This document shows positions 33,291 through 46,200 of a stretch of 64,000 bases of DNA, piece after piece (the first letter of the stretch is position 1; every line of letters begins with the position of its first letter). This stretch comes from Cyanophora paradoxa. Taxonomy: Eukaryota; Glaucocystophyceae; Cyanophorales; Cyanophoraceae. The notes under the pieces were generated by a model. It did not search any database. It was not told the DNA's origin and saw nothing but the letters and a program-made list of their open reading frames with translations. Both the position numbers and the translations under genes were made by a program. The DNA is taken from contig QPMI01000519.1 in assembly GCA_004431415.1 (NCBI GenBank), forward strand, positions 124,001-188,000. Reading direction: 5' to 3'.

Positions 33291-36200
33291 ATGGGGGCCC
33301 GCGCGAGCAGCATCTACCGCTACGCGTCGTCTTCGGGCCCGCAGAATGCATATGCACTGCCACCGACTCAGACACCCCCGGCCCTGCTCGAGCTGCCCGT
33401 CGAAATCTGGGAGGTCATCATGTCTTTCGTGCGTGGCGCCCCGCACGGGTCGCGTCTCTGCCCGACCGTGGCGCAGCTCTCGTTCGATGACTTCGTGGCG
33501 CTCGCGGCCGTGAGCTCTTCTTTCAGGTTCATCGTCCTGCGGGAGCCAGACGCCGCCCCGCGCGACGGCGAACCCCAGCTCCCGAGCGCCGCCCCGCCGA
33601 TCGGGGCCCGCCTGCCGCCGGTGCGTTTGCGCGTACTCTCCGCATGCTCCTGCGCAGCGCGCCTCGCGCCTCGCTGATCGCCGATCGCCGATCGCCGCGC
33701 GGTGTGCGCAGGCGTCGCAGGGCGAGCTGGAGGGGCGCGCGCGACGAGTGTACGAGCGCGTGCGGGCGGCGCGGCTCCGCATCGACGGCGGCTCCTTCAG
33801 CGAGCGCCCGCTCGACGCCGACTCCGAGTTCGATGGTGCGCCCCGCCGGCCCCCGCCCCTTCACCTCTCTCCGCTTCCCCGGCCGCTCACCGCGCCGCGC
33901 CGCAGACCGCAACAAGCCGACCCGCGTGCGGCAGTCCGTAGACGCGTTCGCCGTCTCGCGCGGCGGCCGCTTCGTCGCGATGCGCGTCCAGGTGCGCCCC
34001 CGCTCGGCACCGGCCCGTGCTCCTTGCTCGCCCGCCCGTACGCCGGCCCTTGACGGCACGCGCCCGCGCCCCGCAGGAGACCGCCGGGCGGCACCGCCCC
34101 GGCCCCCAGTACGCCCTCCTCGTCGACTTCGCTGAGGTCGGTGCCCCCACCACCTCGCGGCGGCGGCGAGGGGCCTGGGGCGAGGCGGGGCGGCAGGAGC
34201 CGGCGGCGGTGCACAGGCGGGAGGTGAAGCTCACGCGGGGGGCCGACCTGCTCGCCCTCGGCGTCCCGGGCACCGCCGTCGGCGGCTCCATCCACGGCGC
34301 CTTCGTGCGCCCCTCCCCCGAGCCGCCTGCTCCCCCCCGAGCCCGGGCCGGCCCCAGGAGCGGGGCGCTCTGGCGGAGGACGCCTCGGCGCTGTGCGCCG
34401 TGCGCTCCGACTTCGAGGGGCTCGCCTGGTTCGAGCTGCGCCCCCTCCTCACCGTGCGCGCCCGTACCCCCCTTGCCTTCCACCCTCCCCTGAGCCCCCC
34501 TCCCTCCTCCCACTTTCCAGGGCGAGCCGGGGGACGAGGAGCCGCCGTCTCCATCCGGACCCACCTCGTCCGCTTCGCTCGTACCCCCTCCCCGTTCCTC
34601 CTCAAGCGGCCTGGCCTCCCCCGGGTCTCCCGGGACCCCTCCGGGCCGGAACCGCCCCCCTTCCTGCGTCCGGGCTACTTTCTTCTGCTTCGCGGGTCCC
34701 GTGCCCATCGTGTGCCTCCAGATCCTGCCCCCGGTGCCGTATCCCTGCCATCAACCATAGGCCCCCCTGACTCCCGGCCCCGCGCAGCCCCTTGACACCG
34801 CGGTACCCCACCGGAGAGTGCTTGCTGGTACGGCTGACGGCGCCGTGCTCCTCGTCGACCTCGACCACGACAAGGTCCTACCCCCCCTTTTTTAAGTCGC
34901 GGTACCCCTCCTGATCCCGCTCCCGGCCCGAGCAGCCGCTGCTGCTGCGGCTCTCGCTGTCGCTGAACGCGGCGATGCGGCGGTTCGAGCGGTTCCCGCG
35001 GCCGCACGAGCTGGCGGCCTCGAGGGACCACGGCACTGTGGCCGCCCTCATCGCCGTCGACGCGTTGAACCCCGCCCGCCCCTCCTGGTGCCCCCCCTTC
35101 CGTTCTCCTCCGTCGTGCCAGCCAATGCGCATGCCCCCCAGGCACGTGCGCGCCCTCTGGCGCCGCCAGTGCGCCCTCGTCACCGCCCACGTCTCCTGCG
35201 AGCCAGGCCGCCGGTACCCTCCCCCTGCTCCTCTCGCGCTGTACCCGCCGAGCGCCTCGCGGGCAGGCCGCGGCTGGAGGTCTCGGAGGACGGCGTTGCG
35301 GTGGTGGTGACGACAGAGCCCGAGGGCGGCGGGGGCGTCCGGCGGGCCGCTCTGTACCCCGACGGCTCCTGGCGGCCCCTCGCGGCGCCGCCGGGCGGGG
35401 CGGCGGCGCCCGTGCTGCACGACCGGCCGGGGGGCGGCCCGGCCTCGTTTGTCCCGGGCCGGCCTCGCTCCTCCGCGCCGCCTCGCCCGCCATCCTCGAC
35501 CTCGTCACCCCGGCCGCGCCCCCGGCGGGGGCCGCGCCCGGGGCGCGCTGGCGGAGGCGCACGCGCCGGGGCGGGAGGAGGCGGTGGCGCTGGTGCGGGG
35601 CGGGGGGCGCAGGGCGAGGAGGGGGCCGCCGGGGAGCCCTTTGAGCTCCTCCTCTTCCGGCGCCCCGCCCTCGCCGAGGGCTGGGCCCCCGCCGCCGCCC
35701 CGCCCGCCCCGACCTCCTCCGCGTCGTCGCCGCCGGCCGCGTCGCCCCGGGCGCCGCCGCCACGCGCCTCTGGCGCCGGGGCGGGCCTCGCACGCGGTGC
35801 TGCCGCCGAACAGCCGGGGGCCGGCCTCGCCGCCGCGCTCGCGGGCCTCGCGCGCCGGCAACGCGATCATGTCCTTCCTCACGGGCTCGGCCGACGCGGA
35901 CGGGGAGGAGCGGGCGGAGTGCATGGGCGGCGCCGGCGGCCCCGGCCCCTCCCCCTCCTCCTCGGGCTCCCTCGTGCCCGTCGTGAACGGCCTGCCGGGC
36001 ACCTCGGGCAACGCCGGCGGGCGCCGCCTCTCCGCCAAGGAGCGCAAGCTGCTCTTCCGGGCCCTCGACGCGTACCCCCTGGAGGCGGAGCTCCCGCGGC
36101 GCACGAAGCGCGCTCTGGACCAGTCCCGCCCCAAGGCCTGCACCTTCGAGACCGCCCGCGAGCTCCTCGGCAGCTTCGAGGGAGTGCGCCGCGCGCGCCC

Positions 36201-36923
36201 TCCTTCTGCATCCGCCCCCACACCCTGACGGCGTCGTACCCCAGGGGGCGCTGTACCAGACGCTGTTCGCGCTGGCGATGTCCGTGGACCAGGCCGCCCG
36301 CAACAGCGAGAGCGTGCGCCCGCCCCGCCCCTCCCTCCCCCTCGCCCCGCCCCGCCCCACTCCTAGCTCTGCCCGCCGCTGCACCCCGCTCTAGGCAGAT
36401 GGGGGTCGCCCCCGCCCCTACCTCCGCCCCCAGGCCCCCTACGCCCCTGCGCCGCCCAGCTCGGGCGTCTCGCCACAGACGCGCCCCGCCTGCCGCGCCG
36501 CGCCCTCGGTCTGACCGAGCCGCTCCCGCGCCGGGCGCAGCTGGCGGACAGCGCGGAGTACAACGGCGATGTGGCGCGGACGGCGGCGGCGATGGGCCTG
36601 CCCCGCGGCGTCACCCCGCACCTCCTCGGCCTCCTCGGCCGCGCCGTCTGGGACTACCCCAACGTCATGCTCGTCCAGGCCCGCGCGCCGTACCCCGCTG
36701 CGAGTTCCCCCCCCCCCCGAGCCTTTGTTCGCAGGGCGGCCCGCCGCTGGAGACCCTCCCTTACGTCGGCCTCCTCTGCAAGGTCCGTCATCGCATCCGC
36801 GCCGTAGGGCGCCGGGGAGACGAATAGACTGGAGCGCAGGCGGGGAAAGGGGACCTGGCGGATGTGAGGAACCGCTGCCGCTCGGCGGACTGGGTCCTCC
36901 GCCCCAAGAAGAGCAGCTGGTGA
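33291..36923 (+). CDS. F-box protein with propeller-like C-terminal region
   Basis: A second probable SCF substrate receptor. ATG 33291 lies in a good context (TCCACCATGG) and reads MGARASSIYRYASSSGPQN. The F-box is LLELPVEIWEVIMSFV, then FDDFVALAAVSSSFRF, at about 33386-33540. Downstream exons are separated by GTGCG...CAG introns. Some encode beta-strand-rich pieces that resemble propeller blades: YALLVDFAEV (about 34108), LAGTADGAVLLVDLDHDK (about 34818) and RLEVSEDGVAVVVTTEPEGG (about 35270). Others are low in complexity (Ser/Pro-rich at 34520-34660; Gly/Pro-rich at 35450-35760). The 3' exons encode RRLSAKERKLLFRALDAYPL (about 36022), QTLFALAMSVDQAARNSE (about 36255) and a last exon ending RSADWVLRPKKSSW, with TGA at 36921-36923. 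I do not recognise the C-terminal family. It could be two genes, with a break somewhere around 35450-35800. Confidence 0.55.
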
Positions 36924-37290
36924 AGGGCGGGTACCGGTAGCGCTAGCGCTAGCTTAACGAGGGCCTAGCGCTAGCTTAACGAGGGCCTAGCGCTAGCTTA
37001 GCGAGGGCCGCCACCGCTGTGGCATATACCAGTGCATCTGGCGCTCCGGGATCTGGCCTAAGCATATGGCCAGGCGCGGGCCCGGGCGCGCCGCGGCACC
37101 AGCGCGCGCGCGATCGAGCTCCAGCGCTAGCTCGGCGCAGGCGAGGTGCGACGTCAACTGTACCCCGGTCGACGGCAGAAAAAAAGAACTTCGATCGAAA
37201 CCTCGAGCGGTAGCTCGGCGCATTCAGCGCACGCCAGCGCGCGCCGCGCACCGCCGCGCGGTCGCTAGCCCGGCGCGTCAAGCATCGGCA
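36924..37290. other. Spacer with 22-bp tandem repeat, upstream of the giant helicase gene
   Basis: Apart from the tandem repeat at 36946-37009, the spacer contains CGCGCGCG and AGCGCTAGCT palindromes and AT patches. It should hold the promoter of the gene at 37291. No TATA box stands out. Confidence 0.5.
36946..37009. repeat. Three tandem copies of a 22-bp unit
   Basis: The unit GCGCTAGCTTAACGAGGGCC plus TA repeats at 36946, 36968 and 36990; the third copy has one A-to-G change. It lies between the F-box gene stop and the helicase gene start. Confidence 0.85.
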
Positions 37291-40200
37291 ATGTCGGGGA
37301 CGGTGCGCCCGATGAGCGACTTCGCGCGGGACGCGTACGAACACGCAGCGCGGGATACCGATGACACCTCAAGTGCGCGGCCCGACGAACCTTGGGAGGC
37401 CGTCCCCGCTCGCTCCAGGCCGCCCGCTTCAGCCGCGCATGCCGCAGCAACGGCATTCTCGTCCGGCAGCGAGGTGCCGTCATCAGCTGCAGCCGCGGAA
37501 GCACGTAGCAAGCTTCGTTCCGCTCTCAGCGAAGGCGGGGCAGGTCTGGCTGCTTCGGATGCGCGGCCGGCTGTGCACGCAGGCGCTTCGAACCTATCGG
37601 ACTTCAGAAGCATGAGCAGCGGCGCGCTAATCGATTCAGTCCATCGCATGCTCGACGCCTCCCACGGCACTGCAGCTGGTCGTGGTGCGCTGCTTGATCT
37701 TGCGCACCGAAGGTCTAGGCCCTTAGCTATAGGGCGCGCGCCCGCGCCTAGGATGTGGCTTGAGCTTTAGATCGATATACGCAGTTAGCCTTTTGCCCTC
37801 AGCATCAGAGCTAACGCCCCTTCTCCGCTCGCAACCGAAGGCGGAACAGGAACCCCGCATGGCGCCCCGGGCTCGCGGCCGCGGCCGGATGCATACGACG
37901 CGCCGGCGTCGATGTCCCCTTCGCTGCCCGGAATCGCCAGCCCGGCCAGCTCGAGCTGCTTTGTCGGATCCTCTGCGACCGCGGCACCCAGCACCTTCTC
38001 GTCTGTGGGCGCTGGCGCCGCTGCGTCGACGGCGGCGGCAGCCCCGTTAAGCTTTAGCCTGGCGACTCCGACCTCGGCTCTGCCGCGGGTCCATTCCGCG
38101 GCCGGCGCTGGAAGCAAGCTTCAGTCTCCGCAGCACGAGCCGCCTCCGAGCGCTTCCAGCGCGGTCCCCGCACCCACCGTCGGCGATCGCGAGGCGAACG
38201 TCTTCGCTCTGCTCCGCGAACGCGAGAGCGACGACGAGGACGAGGCCGGGGAGGACGACGACGGCGAAGGCGAAGCTTCCGCTGCCCCCGCCTGTCCGTC
38301 CCCCTTCTTCCCGGCACCCCTCCCTGTTGCTGACGCCCGCTGCCGCATGCAGGCTCCGAACAGGAGCCGTCGAGCAGCCAGGCGAAGGCGAAGAAGAAGA
38401 GGAAAAAGAAGAAGCCGAAGAAGCGGGACGATCCGCAGGACGGGACGGCGCCGGCCGCGCGGCCCGCTGCATCCGCGAAGGCGGCTCTCCCGCTCGGCTT
38501 CCAGTCCTACATCACTGGCGTACAGCTCAAGTCGGGATTCGGCTATCCCCCGCACCACCCGAGCGTCGAGGTGCCGCCTTCCCTCCCCATGCCAGCTTCC
38601 CTGGATGTCCCGCGCTGCCGGCCGCGGCCGCCTGGCGAGATCGACGTTGACATCGTATTCGAACGTGCAGGTGGTGGTGTACAACTACATCATCGGGTCC
38701 AGCTACGAACAGGGCGGCTGGGCAGCATGCTTCATGATGTTCGAGCGGGATGGGCGCCTCTCGCCAGAGGGGCGGGCCGTTCGCCAGCGTTTTCTCGCGT
38801 GGGTCCGGTGCGGCCGAATCCAGCCCGCCGGCGCCTGCTTTCCACCGCGCGCTGTTTTGATTCCTCGTCGTGATCTCCATCAGGCACGAGTATGAGCTGG
38901 TGGAGGCCGTGCTGGAGGGCGACGAGGATGCCGTCCGCTGGTGAGCTCCACCGGAATATCTGCATTTTCACTTGCCTAATTAATCTCCGGCCCTGGGCAA
39001 GGCTGCTGGACCCCTCGAGGCCGCTGCGCTCGTGGCCCGGGTTGAAGGACACGACGACGACGCTGAGCGGGGAGCGGCCGCTGATGTACGAGGCCGTGCG
39101 GGCCGGCTGCAGCGACGGCATGCTGCGGCTCCTCTGCTCCGCGATGCCGGGGCAGTGCGACCACCCCGACCACGCAACCGGCGAGACGGTGCGCGGGAAC
39201 GTTAGCTTGAAAGTTAAGCCCGCCGCCCACGTCAGCGAAGCGATTCATGCCGTACCTCTGCAGGCCCTCCAGCTTGCTTGCAAGATGCGCGACCGCGCAA
39301 AGGCGAGCGGCGCCGGCCTACAACTTCCTAGGCCTGCGGCTGACACAGCTGTGCGCGGTCCTGCAGATCCGGATCATGGTCGAAGAAGGGAAGGGGCATG
39401 TGGACAGCTCGCACAAAGACGGCGACACCGCTCTGCGGCGCGCGGTGGCTGCGGGCGATCTCGATTTCGCCCTCTTCCTCCTCTCCTTGGGCGCCGACCC
39501 CTGCGCCCGCAACCACCGCCTCTTTCAGGGTGCGAAGCTATACAGCTAGGCCGCGTCCAAGCGCTGCGGCCGCGGCCGCTGACGCCTCTGCAGCGGACGA
39601 GAAGAGCGCGAACACGCCGCTGGAGCTCGCAGCGCAGGCATGCGATCTTGTGCTCCTGTGCGCGATGCACGCCGCCCTTCTCAGAGCCAAGTGCGGCTTT
39701 CGTTTTCGCGCGTCGCTTCGCTCGGACTCGCTGACCGGACTCGCAGGCCCCGTTTCGACTGGGCGGGCCTGCACCCGCGCCGCGCCCTGGCCTTCGCGTG
39801 CCGCGCGCACAGGAACGCCGCCTCCGCCGACGCCGTCGCGCTCCTTCTTGGCGCCGGCGTTCCTCCAAACGGTGCTCCGCCCAGCTCGCGTCCTCGAGCT
39901 CGTCGCTCTCGTTGGCCCTCCCCCCGGCCCCGCGCGTGACCGCTCGTCCCGGCTCGGCGCGCGTGCAGCGGCGTCGATGGAAGCGGCGGCGGAGAGCGGG
40001 AGCGTCGAGTTCGTGCGGCTGAGCTGGACGGGCTCGCGCGGGGCCGCCTCCCCGCCGCTCCCGCCGCCGACGCCGTCCGCCTCTCCCCCTCCCCCCGTGC
40101 CCACCCCCGCGGCCGCCCCTCCTGCCCCTGCCGCCCCCTCCCGATCGCCATCGCCCCCCGCCTCCCCGGCCAAGGGCCTCGTGAAAGGCTTCCTCGGCGC

Positions 40201-43200
40201 CAAGCCGAAGCCCCCGGCCGCCCCTCTTGTGCCCGCCGCCCCCTCGCCCCCCGCCTCTCCAGCCAAGGGCCTCGTGAAGGGTTTCCTCGGCGCGAAGCCG
40301 ACGCCCGGGACGTCTGCTGCGGTTCCCGCCTCTTCCAAGAAGCCGGAGCGCGGGCCGCCCCCGCCGGAGGTCGCGAACGCCTGCCTCGAGCGAGCCCTGG
40401 ACAAGGTCCGTCCCCCTCGAGCTCGCGGTCGGTCCATATCTAGAATGCCGCGCGCCGGCAGCTGAACTTTACGCATCGCAGGGCCCCTCGCACGCCGATC
40501 TGGCTCGCTTCCTCGTCGAGTCCTGGGGCGCCCGCCCCACACAGGCCGGCGCCGGCCTCGCGGGGCGCCTGGTGAAGGCGAAGAACGGGGACCTGCTCGC
40601 CTGGCTCGTCGAGCGCGGCCTCGTGGACCTCCCGGGCGAGATCGCCGCGGCAGCGGCCGCGGCGGACCGCGCGGCGCTGGCGGCGCTGCTACCGCACGCG
40701 GCGGCCGCGGCCGGCCCTCGGCTGGTGGCCGTGCCGCTTCAGGCGCTGGCTGAGGCGGGCATGGCCGGCGAGATCGCGCGGCTGGCGGAGCTCGGCGCCG
40801 ACCTGGACGGCGTCGCGCCCGAGCGGCCCTGCACCGCCCTCCTCTGCGCCGCCGAGAAGAAGCAGGCCCGGGCTCCTCTTTATTCGCGTTCTCGCAGCCG
40901 CCGCACTCACCTCCGCCCAGACCGAGACGGCGAAGCGCCTGATCGACCTGGGGGCGTCCGTGGAGGTGGCCCGCCCCGCGGACGGCTTTACGGTGCTCCA
41001 CATAGCGGCCGAGAAGAAGGACCGGGAGCTCCTCAAGCACGTGCTCGCCCTCGGCGCGCGCGCCCGCCCGCTGCTCGCGCGGCGCTCCAAGGCCGGCCGC
41101 ACCCCGCGCGAGGTCTGCCGGGACCGCCAGCTGCAGGCCACGCTCCAGGGTGCGCCGCCCGAGTTTGAACTTCCCGCTCCCGTCGGACTCGCTCAGCGAG
41201 TCTCTCGCAGAGGCCGAGAAGCGAGCAGCGGCTCCCGCAAAGGGCAAGCCCGAGCCGTCACCCAAGCCGAGCGCGAGCCCGTCGAACTCGGCCGTCCTCG
41301 CGAGTCCCGCCCGACGCCCCGCGAGTGGGATCGCCGAGGAGGAGGAGAAGAAGGAGCCGCCGGCCGTGGAGAATCGGGTCGACCCGTCCATGGCCCGCAG
41401 CGCCTTGCAGGCATGCACGCCATCCTCGGATCGCGTCTCGGCCGCTAGCTGACCCTTCGATTCCCTGCAGCACTTGCTCACGAAGATCGAGGACGACGGC
41501 TCTGGCATCGCGCCGCTGCCGCCGATCGCGATCGCCGTGGAGAGCACCCGCGAGCGTGCGCCTCCATGCGCGTGCCCCGCGTCCGCTTGTGCTGACGAGG
41601 AGGCGCGCAGAAGCTTCGCCGGTGCCGGCGAACGCGGAGGAGGACGACGAGGACGAGGGCCTGTGGCTGGAGGGCCTCGACAGGCGCGAGCTCGAGCGAG
41701 CCGCCGCCCCGCCGCCCCCGCGCCGCTGACACCTCGCAGGGAGTCCCTGGACGTGACGGTGGGGCAGCTGCTGGCGGGCATCAGCGAGCAGGCGTGGGAA
41801 ATTGACGTGCGCGCATGCGCGCTTGCATTCGACAGCTCGCTTCTGTTTTGGAGCTCAAGCGCGCGCAGCTGACGAAGGACGTCTACACGACGTGGCGCGC
41901 CGCCGAGGACACCGAGATCAAGGTCGGACCCCTTGGTTTCAGCGTTGCATATTTACTATTAATTGAGCACACGAGCTTCCACTCCAGGAAGCGGCGATGC
42001 GCAAGCTGTACGCGATCGCGAAGGGGTACCGCTCCGCCCGCATGGCGAAGCGCCTGACTATCGAGGTGCCTCGCCCGCCACTTTACTTGCTTCCCTTCGT
42101 CTTCATGATCATGACAACCGCGTCCGGCAGAACTCGAGCATCGAGCTCTACGAGAGCTACCTCCCCGGCGGGTGGCGCATGCTCTGGGAGGAGGCGCGCC
42201 CGATCCGCCCCAGTCGCGCCTCTCCGGGCGCGCGCGCTCTGACGGCCGCGCTGGCCCGCAGACGGTCCTCTTCTCGCAGCGTAGCGGGACGTACCGGGAC
42301 GGCATCCGCCTCTGGGCGATCTGCGGGCACGACGAGGCGCAGGTCCGCATCCGCAGGATCGCGGACGGCTACCGCAAGTCCCGCCCCCTCGTCGCCAAGC
42401 CCCCCGTCTCCAAGCCGCGCCCCGCCGCGCGCGACGCGGACGGCAAGGAGCTGAAGCTGCCCCGCGAGTTCGAAAGCCGCGAGGAGGCTGAGGCCGAGGT
42501 CGGCGGGGCCCGCGGCGGCGTTGCGGGGCTCATCGGCGGCCTCGTCGCCGCCGGCGCCGCCGGCGCAGCCTCCGCCGCCGGGGAGGGCGGGGGCGTCCTG
42601 GTCGAGGGCGGGGCCGGCGCCGCGGCCGGGGCGGGGCGGGAGGCGAACGTGCGCATCCCTGTGCGCCAGAACGACGACTCCATCGCGCTGGAGAAGTTCT
42701 ACACGCTCTCGGCGGCGCTCGCCTACTCCGTGCTGCACGACCGCGGCAACCTCGGCAACTTCTGGTTCTCCATCACGTGCGGGGCTTTAGCTTTTCCGCT
42801 CAAGCTTCCTCAGCTCTCGCTCAAGCTTTAAGGAGATTGCTGCTTGAGTTGCCGTGAGCTTCTCTCGCGCCCTGAATCCTTTCTGTTTCGCAGAGAGACA
42901 GAGCACAAGATCGTTTCGCTCGACGAGCCGATCCTGCTCATTGGCCGCTCGGGCACCGTGCGCCCACCTCGTCGCACGCGCTGCTGCGCACGCGGCTGAA
43001 TCAGCTGCAGGGCAAGACGGCCTGTGCTGTGTTCCGCATGTGGTCCCGTTATCGGAGCTACTGGTGCGTCCTTCCTCCCCCTTGAGATTCTTCCGCATCC
43101 CTCACTCGGGGCTGCCCGTAGGGACGTGAGCCGAGGGGAGGAGCTGCTGGCGTCGGGCCACTTCCGCCAGGTCTTCGTCGCCGCCTCCGCCGGCCTCTGC

Positions 43201-46200
43201 CACGAGGCGAGAGCTCTGTTTCTGCCTCGAATTCCGAGCGGCCGCGTTTCTGTTTCGCGCGCGTTCTCAGGAGGGCGGCAGGTTCGCAAGTGCCTAGAAG
43301 GCCTGGAGAAGGGCCACAAGCTGCAGCGGGCGGTGCTGGAGACCGGGGACGGCGCGGCGGCGGCGGCGGCGGCGGCGGCGGAGGGCGAGCAGGGGCGGCT
43401 CGGGCGCGAGGACGACGAGCTGCCGGACACGCTCTCCCGCGTCCAGGACGACTGCTTCCCGCTCTGCGTTACGTCGAAGAAGTGGCTGCGCCTCCTCGAC
43501 GGCACCCTGGACGTGCGTCTAACAACTTTGAAATTGACGTTCGCACATCTTTATGACGCTCTCCACAGAAGCCGTTCTTTCCTCGGGACGCAGAGGGCAA
43601 TGTCCTGCTGTCAAGGCGCAGCGCAGGAGGCCAGGCGAGCTTTGTTTCGCCCTTCTTGATCTGCGGGTCGTGCGCTGACCTTCGCTTGGCGCAGCGGGGG
43701 GCCTTGCTTGATGACTTGAACGGGACTATCGGCGCCGACATCGACGAAGAAGAGGAGGAGGAGGAAGAATTCGAAGTGCGACGGCTCTCCGATTTTTCGA
43801 GGCTTACATTTATAATTATTATCACTAAAATTTAAATCCGTGCGCAGGGCGAGTGGGATGGGGAGGACGAGGGCGGCGCGGATCCCAACGATGACGACGG
43901 CGAGCAGGATTTCTTCCCGCTCGAGCAGGCATCGGCCCCGCCCTCCGTCCGCTTCGGAAGGCCCGTCAGCTCACGCTCTCGGCGCTCAGGTGACGTACGA
44001 GGCGTTCTGCTCGTCGATGTGGCGGGGCCTGTGCGCCCGCGTCAAGGACAAGGAGGTGCAGGTGCGACTCTTCCGGCTCACGCACGCAAGCTCTACAAGT
44101 GAACGTGACCCGGCTTGTGCAGTCGCTGCACCCGCACATCGTCTACGTCGAGATCCAGTCCCACATCAAGCGCGTGCTCTGCATGACCTGTCAACGCTTC
44201 CCGTGCCGCGCACGCGCTCACTCTGGCCTGCAGGGGCAGCCTGGAGGCGCTCGAGACAGAGGAGGGCCACATCAGCCTGGAGGCGTACTCGAAGATGGGC
44301 GACCGGCGGTCGCGCGTCTCGCCGGAGCAGCGGCTCGTCATCTACCGCCTCTTCCAGAAGTATGAGCGGATGAAGCGCTTCCGGGACATGTACGACACGC
44401 TCGACGTCGTGCACCACATCTACCGCCAGATCAAGCGCGACGGCTACCGCGGGCCCCGTGCGCACCCACCCGTCCCGTCGCTCTTCAAAGCACACCGAGT
44501 GTTCGAATTCGAGCCTCCCGCCGCAGCGATCCACAACGCAACGGTGGACGAGGTGCAGGACTTCACGCAGGCCGAGCTCTGGCTCATGTTCTGCATCTGC
44601 GAGGACCCCAAGGGCCTCTTCTTCTGCGGCGACACCTGCCAGACCATCGCCCGCGGTCCGCTTGATTCGGTGGAGAACTCTTCCCTTACCGCTCGTGCCG
44701 TCTCCTTACAGGGCCGCGCCCGCAGGCGTCGGGTTCCGCTTCTGCGACCTCCGGAGCCTCTTCCACAAGGAGGCCGTCGTGGCGGGGCGCAAGAAGTCGG
44801 CTCACGTGCGCCCGCGCGCTCTCCCCGCATCCTCGCGCGTCTCAGCCGGCGGGCGGGCGGGCGCAGGCGGGGAGGGCCCCCGTGCGGCAGCTGACGCAGA
44901 ACTACCGCTCGCACGCCAAGGTCCTCTCCCTCGCCTCCCTCATGATCGAGGTGCGCTCGAGTTCAGCCCGCCCGCGGCCGCCGGCACGGCCGGTCCCCTC
45001 TTCGAATTCGGGATCGGGGCCTGACGCCGGGGCAGATGCTGGAGGAGCTGTTCGTGTCGGAGATCGACGTGCTGGAGAAGGACACGGGCCTCTTCGACGG
45101 GCCCGACCCCATCCTCGTCGAGGCCTCCGAGCCCGAGCAGCTCTTCGGTGCCCTTTGATTGTTCGGAAGCGTCCATTTCGCTCCGGCCCCCTGACTGCGC
45201 CGCCAGTGCTGCTGCTCGGGCACGAGCGCCACGAGGCGCGCGTCGACTTCGGCGCCGACCAGGGTCCGCCGCGCCTGCCCGCCATCGCCATCGCCCGCCT
45301 CCTTTCCCTTCGGTTCCGAGCGCGGCGCCGCCGCAGCGATCATCGTGCGGACGGAGGCGGCGGCGGAGGCGCTGCCCGAGGAGCTCTCCGGCTCCATCGT
45401 CCTCACCGTCGAGCAGGCGCGCGCTGCTCAAGCGGATACAACGAATAAATTAAAGCAGACGGCGCGCGTCTCACCGCTCCGGCAGGCCAAGGGCCTCGAG
45501 TTCAACGACGTGCTCCTCTACAACTTCTTCAAGGACAGGTCCGCAAACGCTGCGCTCTGCGTGCGCTAGTTCCGGTTAATTATTAACGTCTGCGCAGCTC
45601 CGCCGACGAGAAAGCGTGGAAGGAGGCCTGCCGCGCGCTCCTGAGCGTGGCGGGCGGTGGCGGCCGTGGGGCGGGCGGCCTTGCCAGCGTCGATTTCGAG
45701 CGGATGGAGGGTGGGGGGCAGCGCGCGGCGGCGTCCGCCTTTGACCAGATCAAGTGCGGCCCTTCCGCTTCCCGCAAGCGATCGGCTGTGCATGTGCCTC
45801 AAGCGGGGAGCTTTGCAGGCACAAGATCATCGCGTCGGAGCTGAAGTACCTCTACACGGCTATCACGCGCGCCAAGGTGACTTCGCTTCCGAAGCTGCGC
45901 TGCTTTCTCCAGTTTCCCCCCCGCTCAACGAACATCGTCAGGTAAACGTGTGGATCTACGACGCGGACGAAGCGAAGCGCCGGCCCATGTTCGATCTCAT
46001 GAAGGTTCCGAGAAACGCGCCCGGCGAAGAACGCCGGACGGGCTGATCTTTTTGCAGCGGCGAAAGCTGGTGAAGCCGGCCTCGCCGGCAGACGTGGTGG
46101 CCGGGGGCATGGCATCCCACGCGGCCATGGGCCTTGCCAAGAGCAAGATGTCGTCCAAGAAGGACTGGGTCCGCCCCTCGTAATCTTTCGCGCGCGAGAC

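Noticed and set aside
39538-41781. Long minus-strand open frame (about 747 codons)
   Set aside because: It is the GC-rich shadow of the ankyrin region on the + strand, which has recognisable domains, family motifs and splice sites; the minus reading has none.
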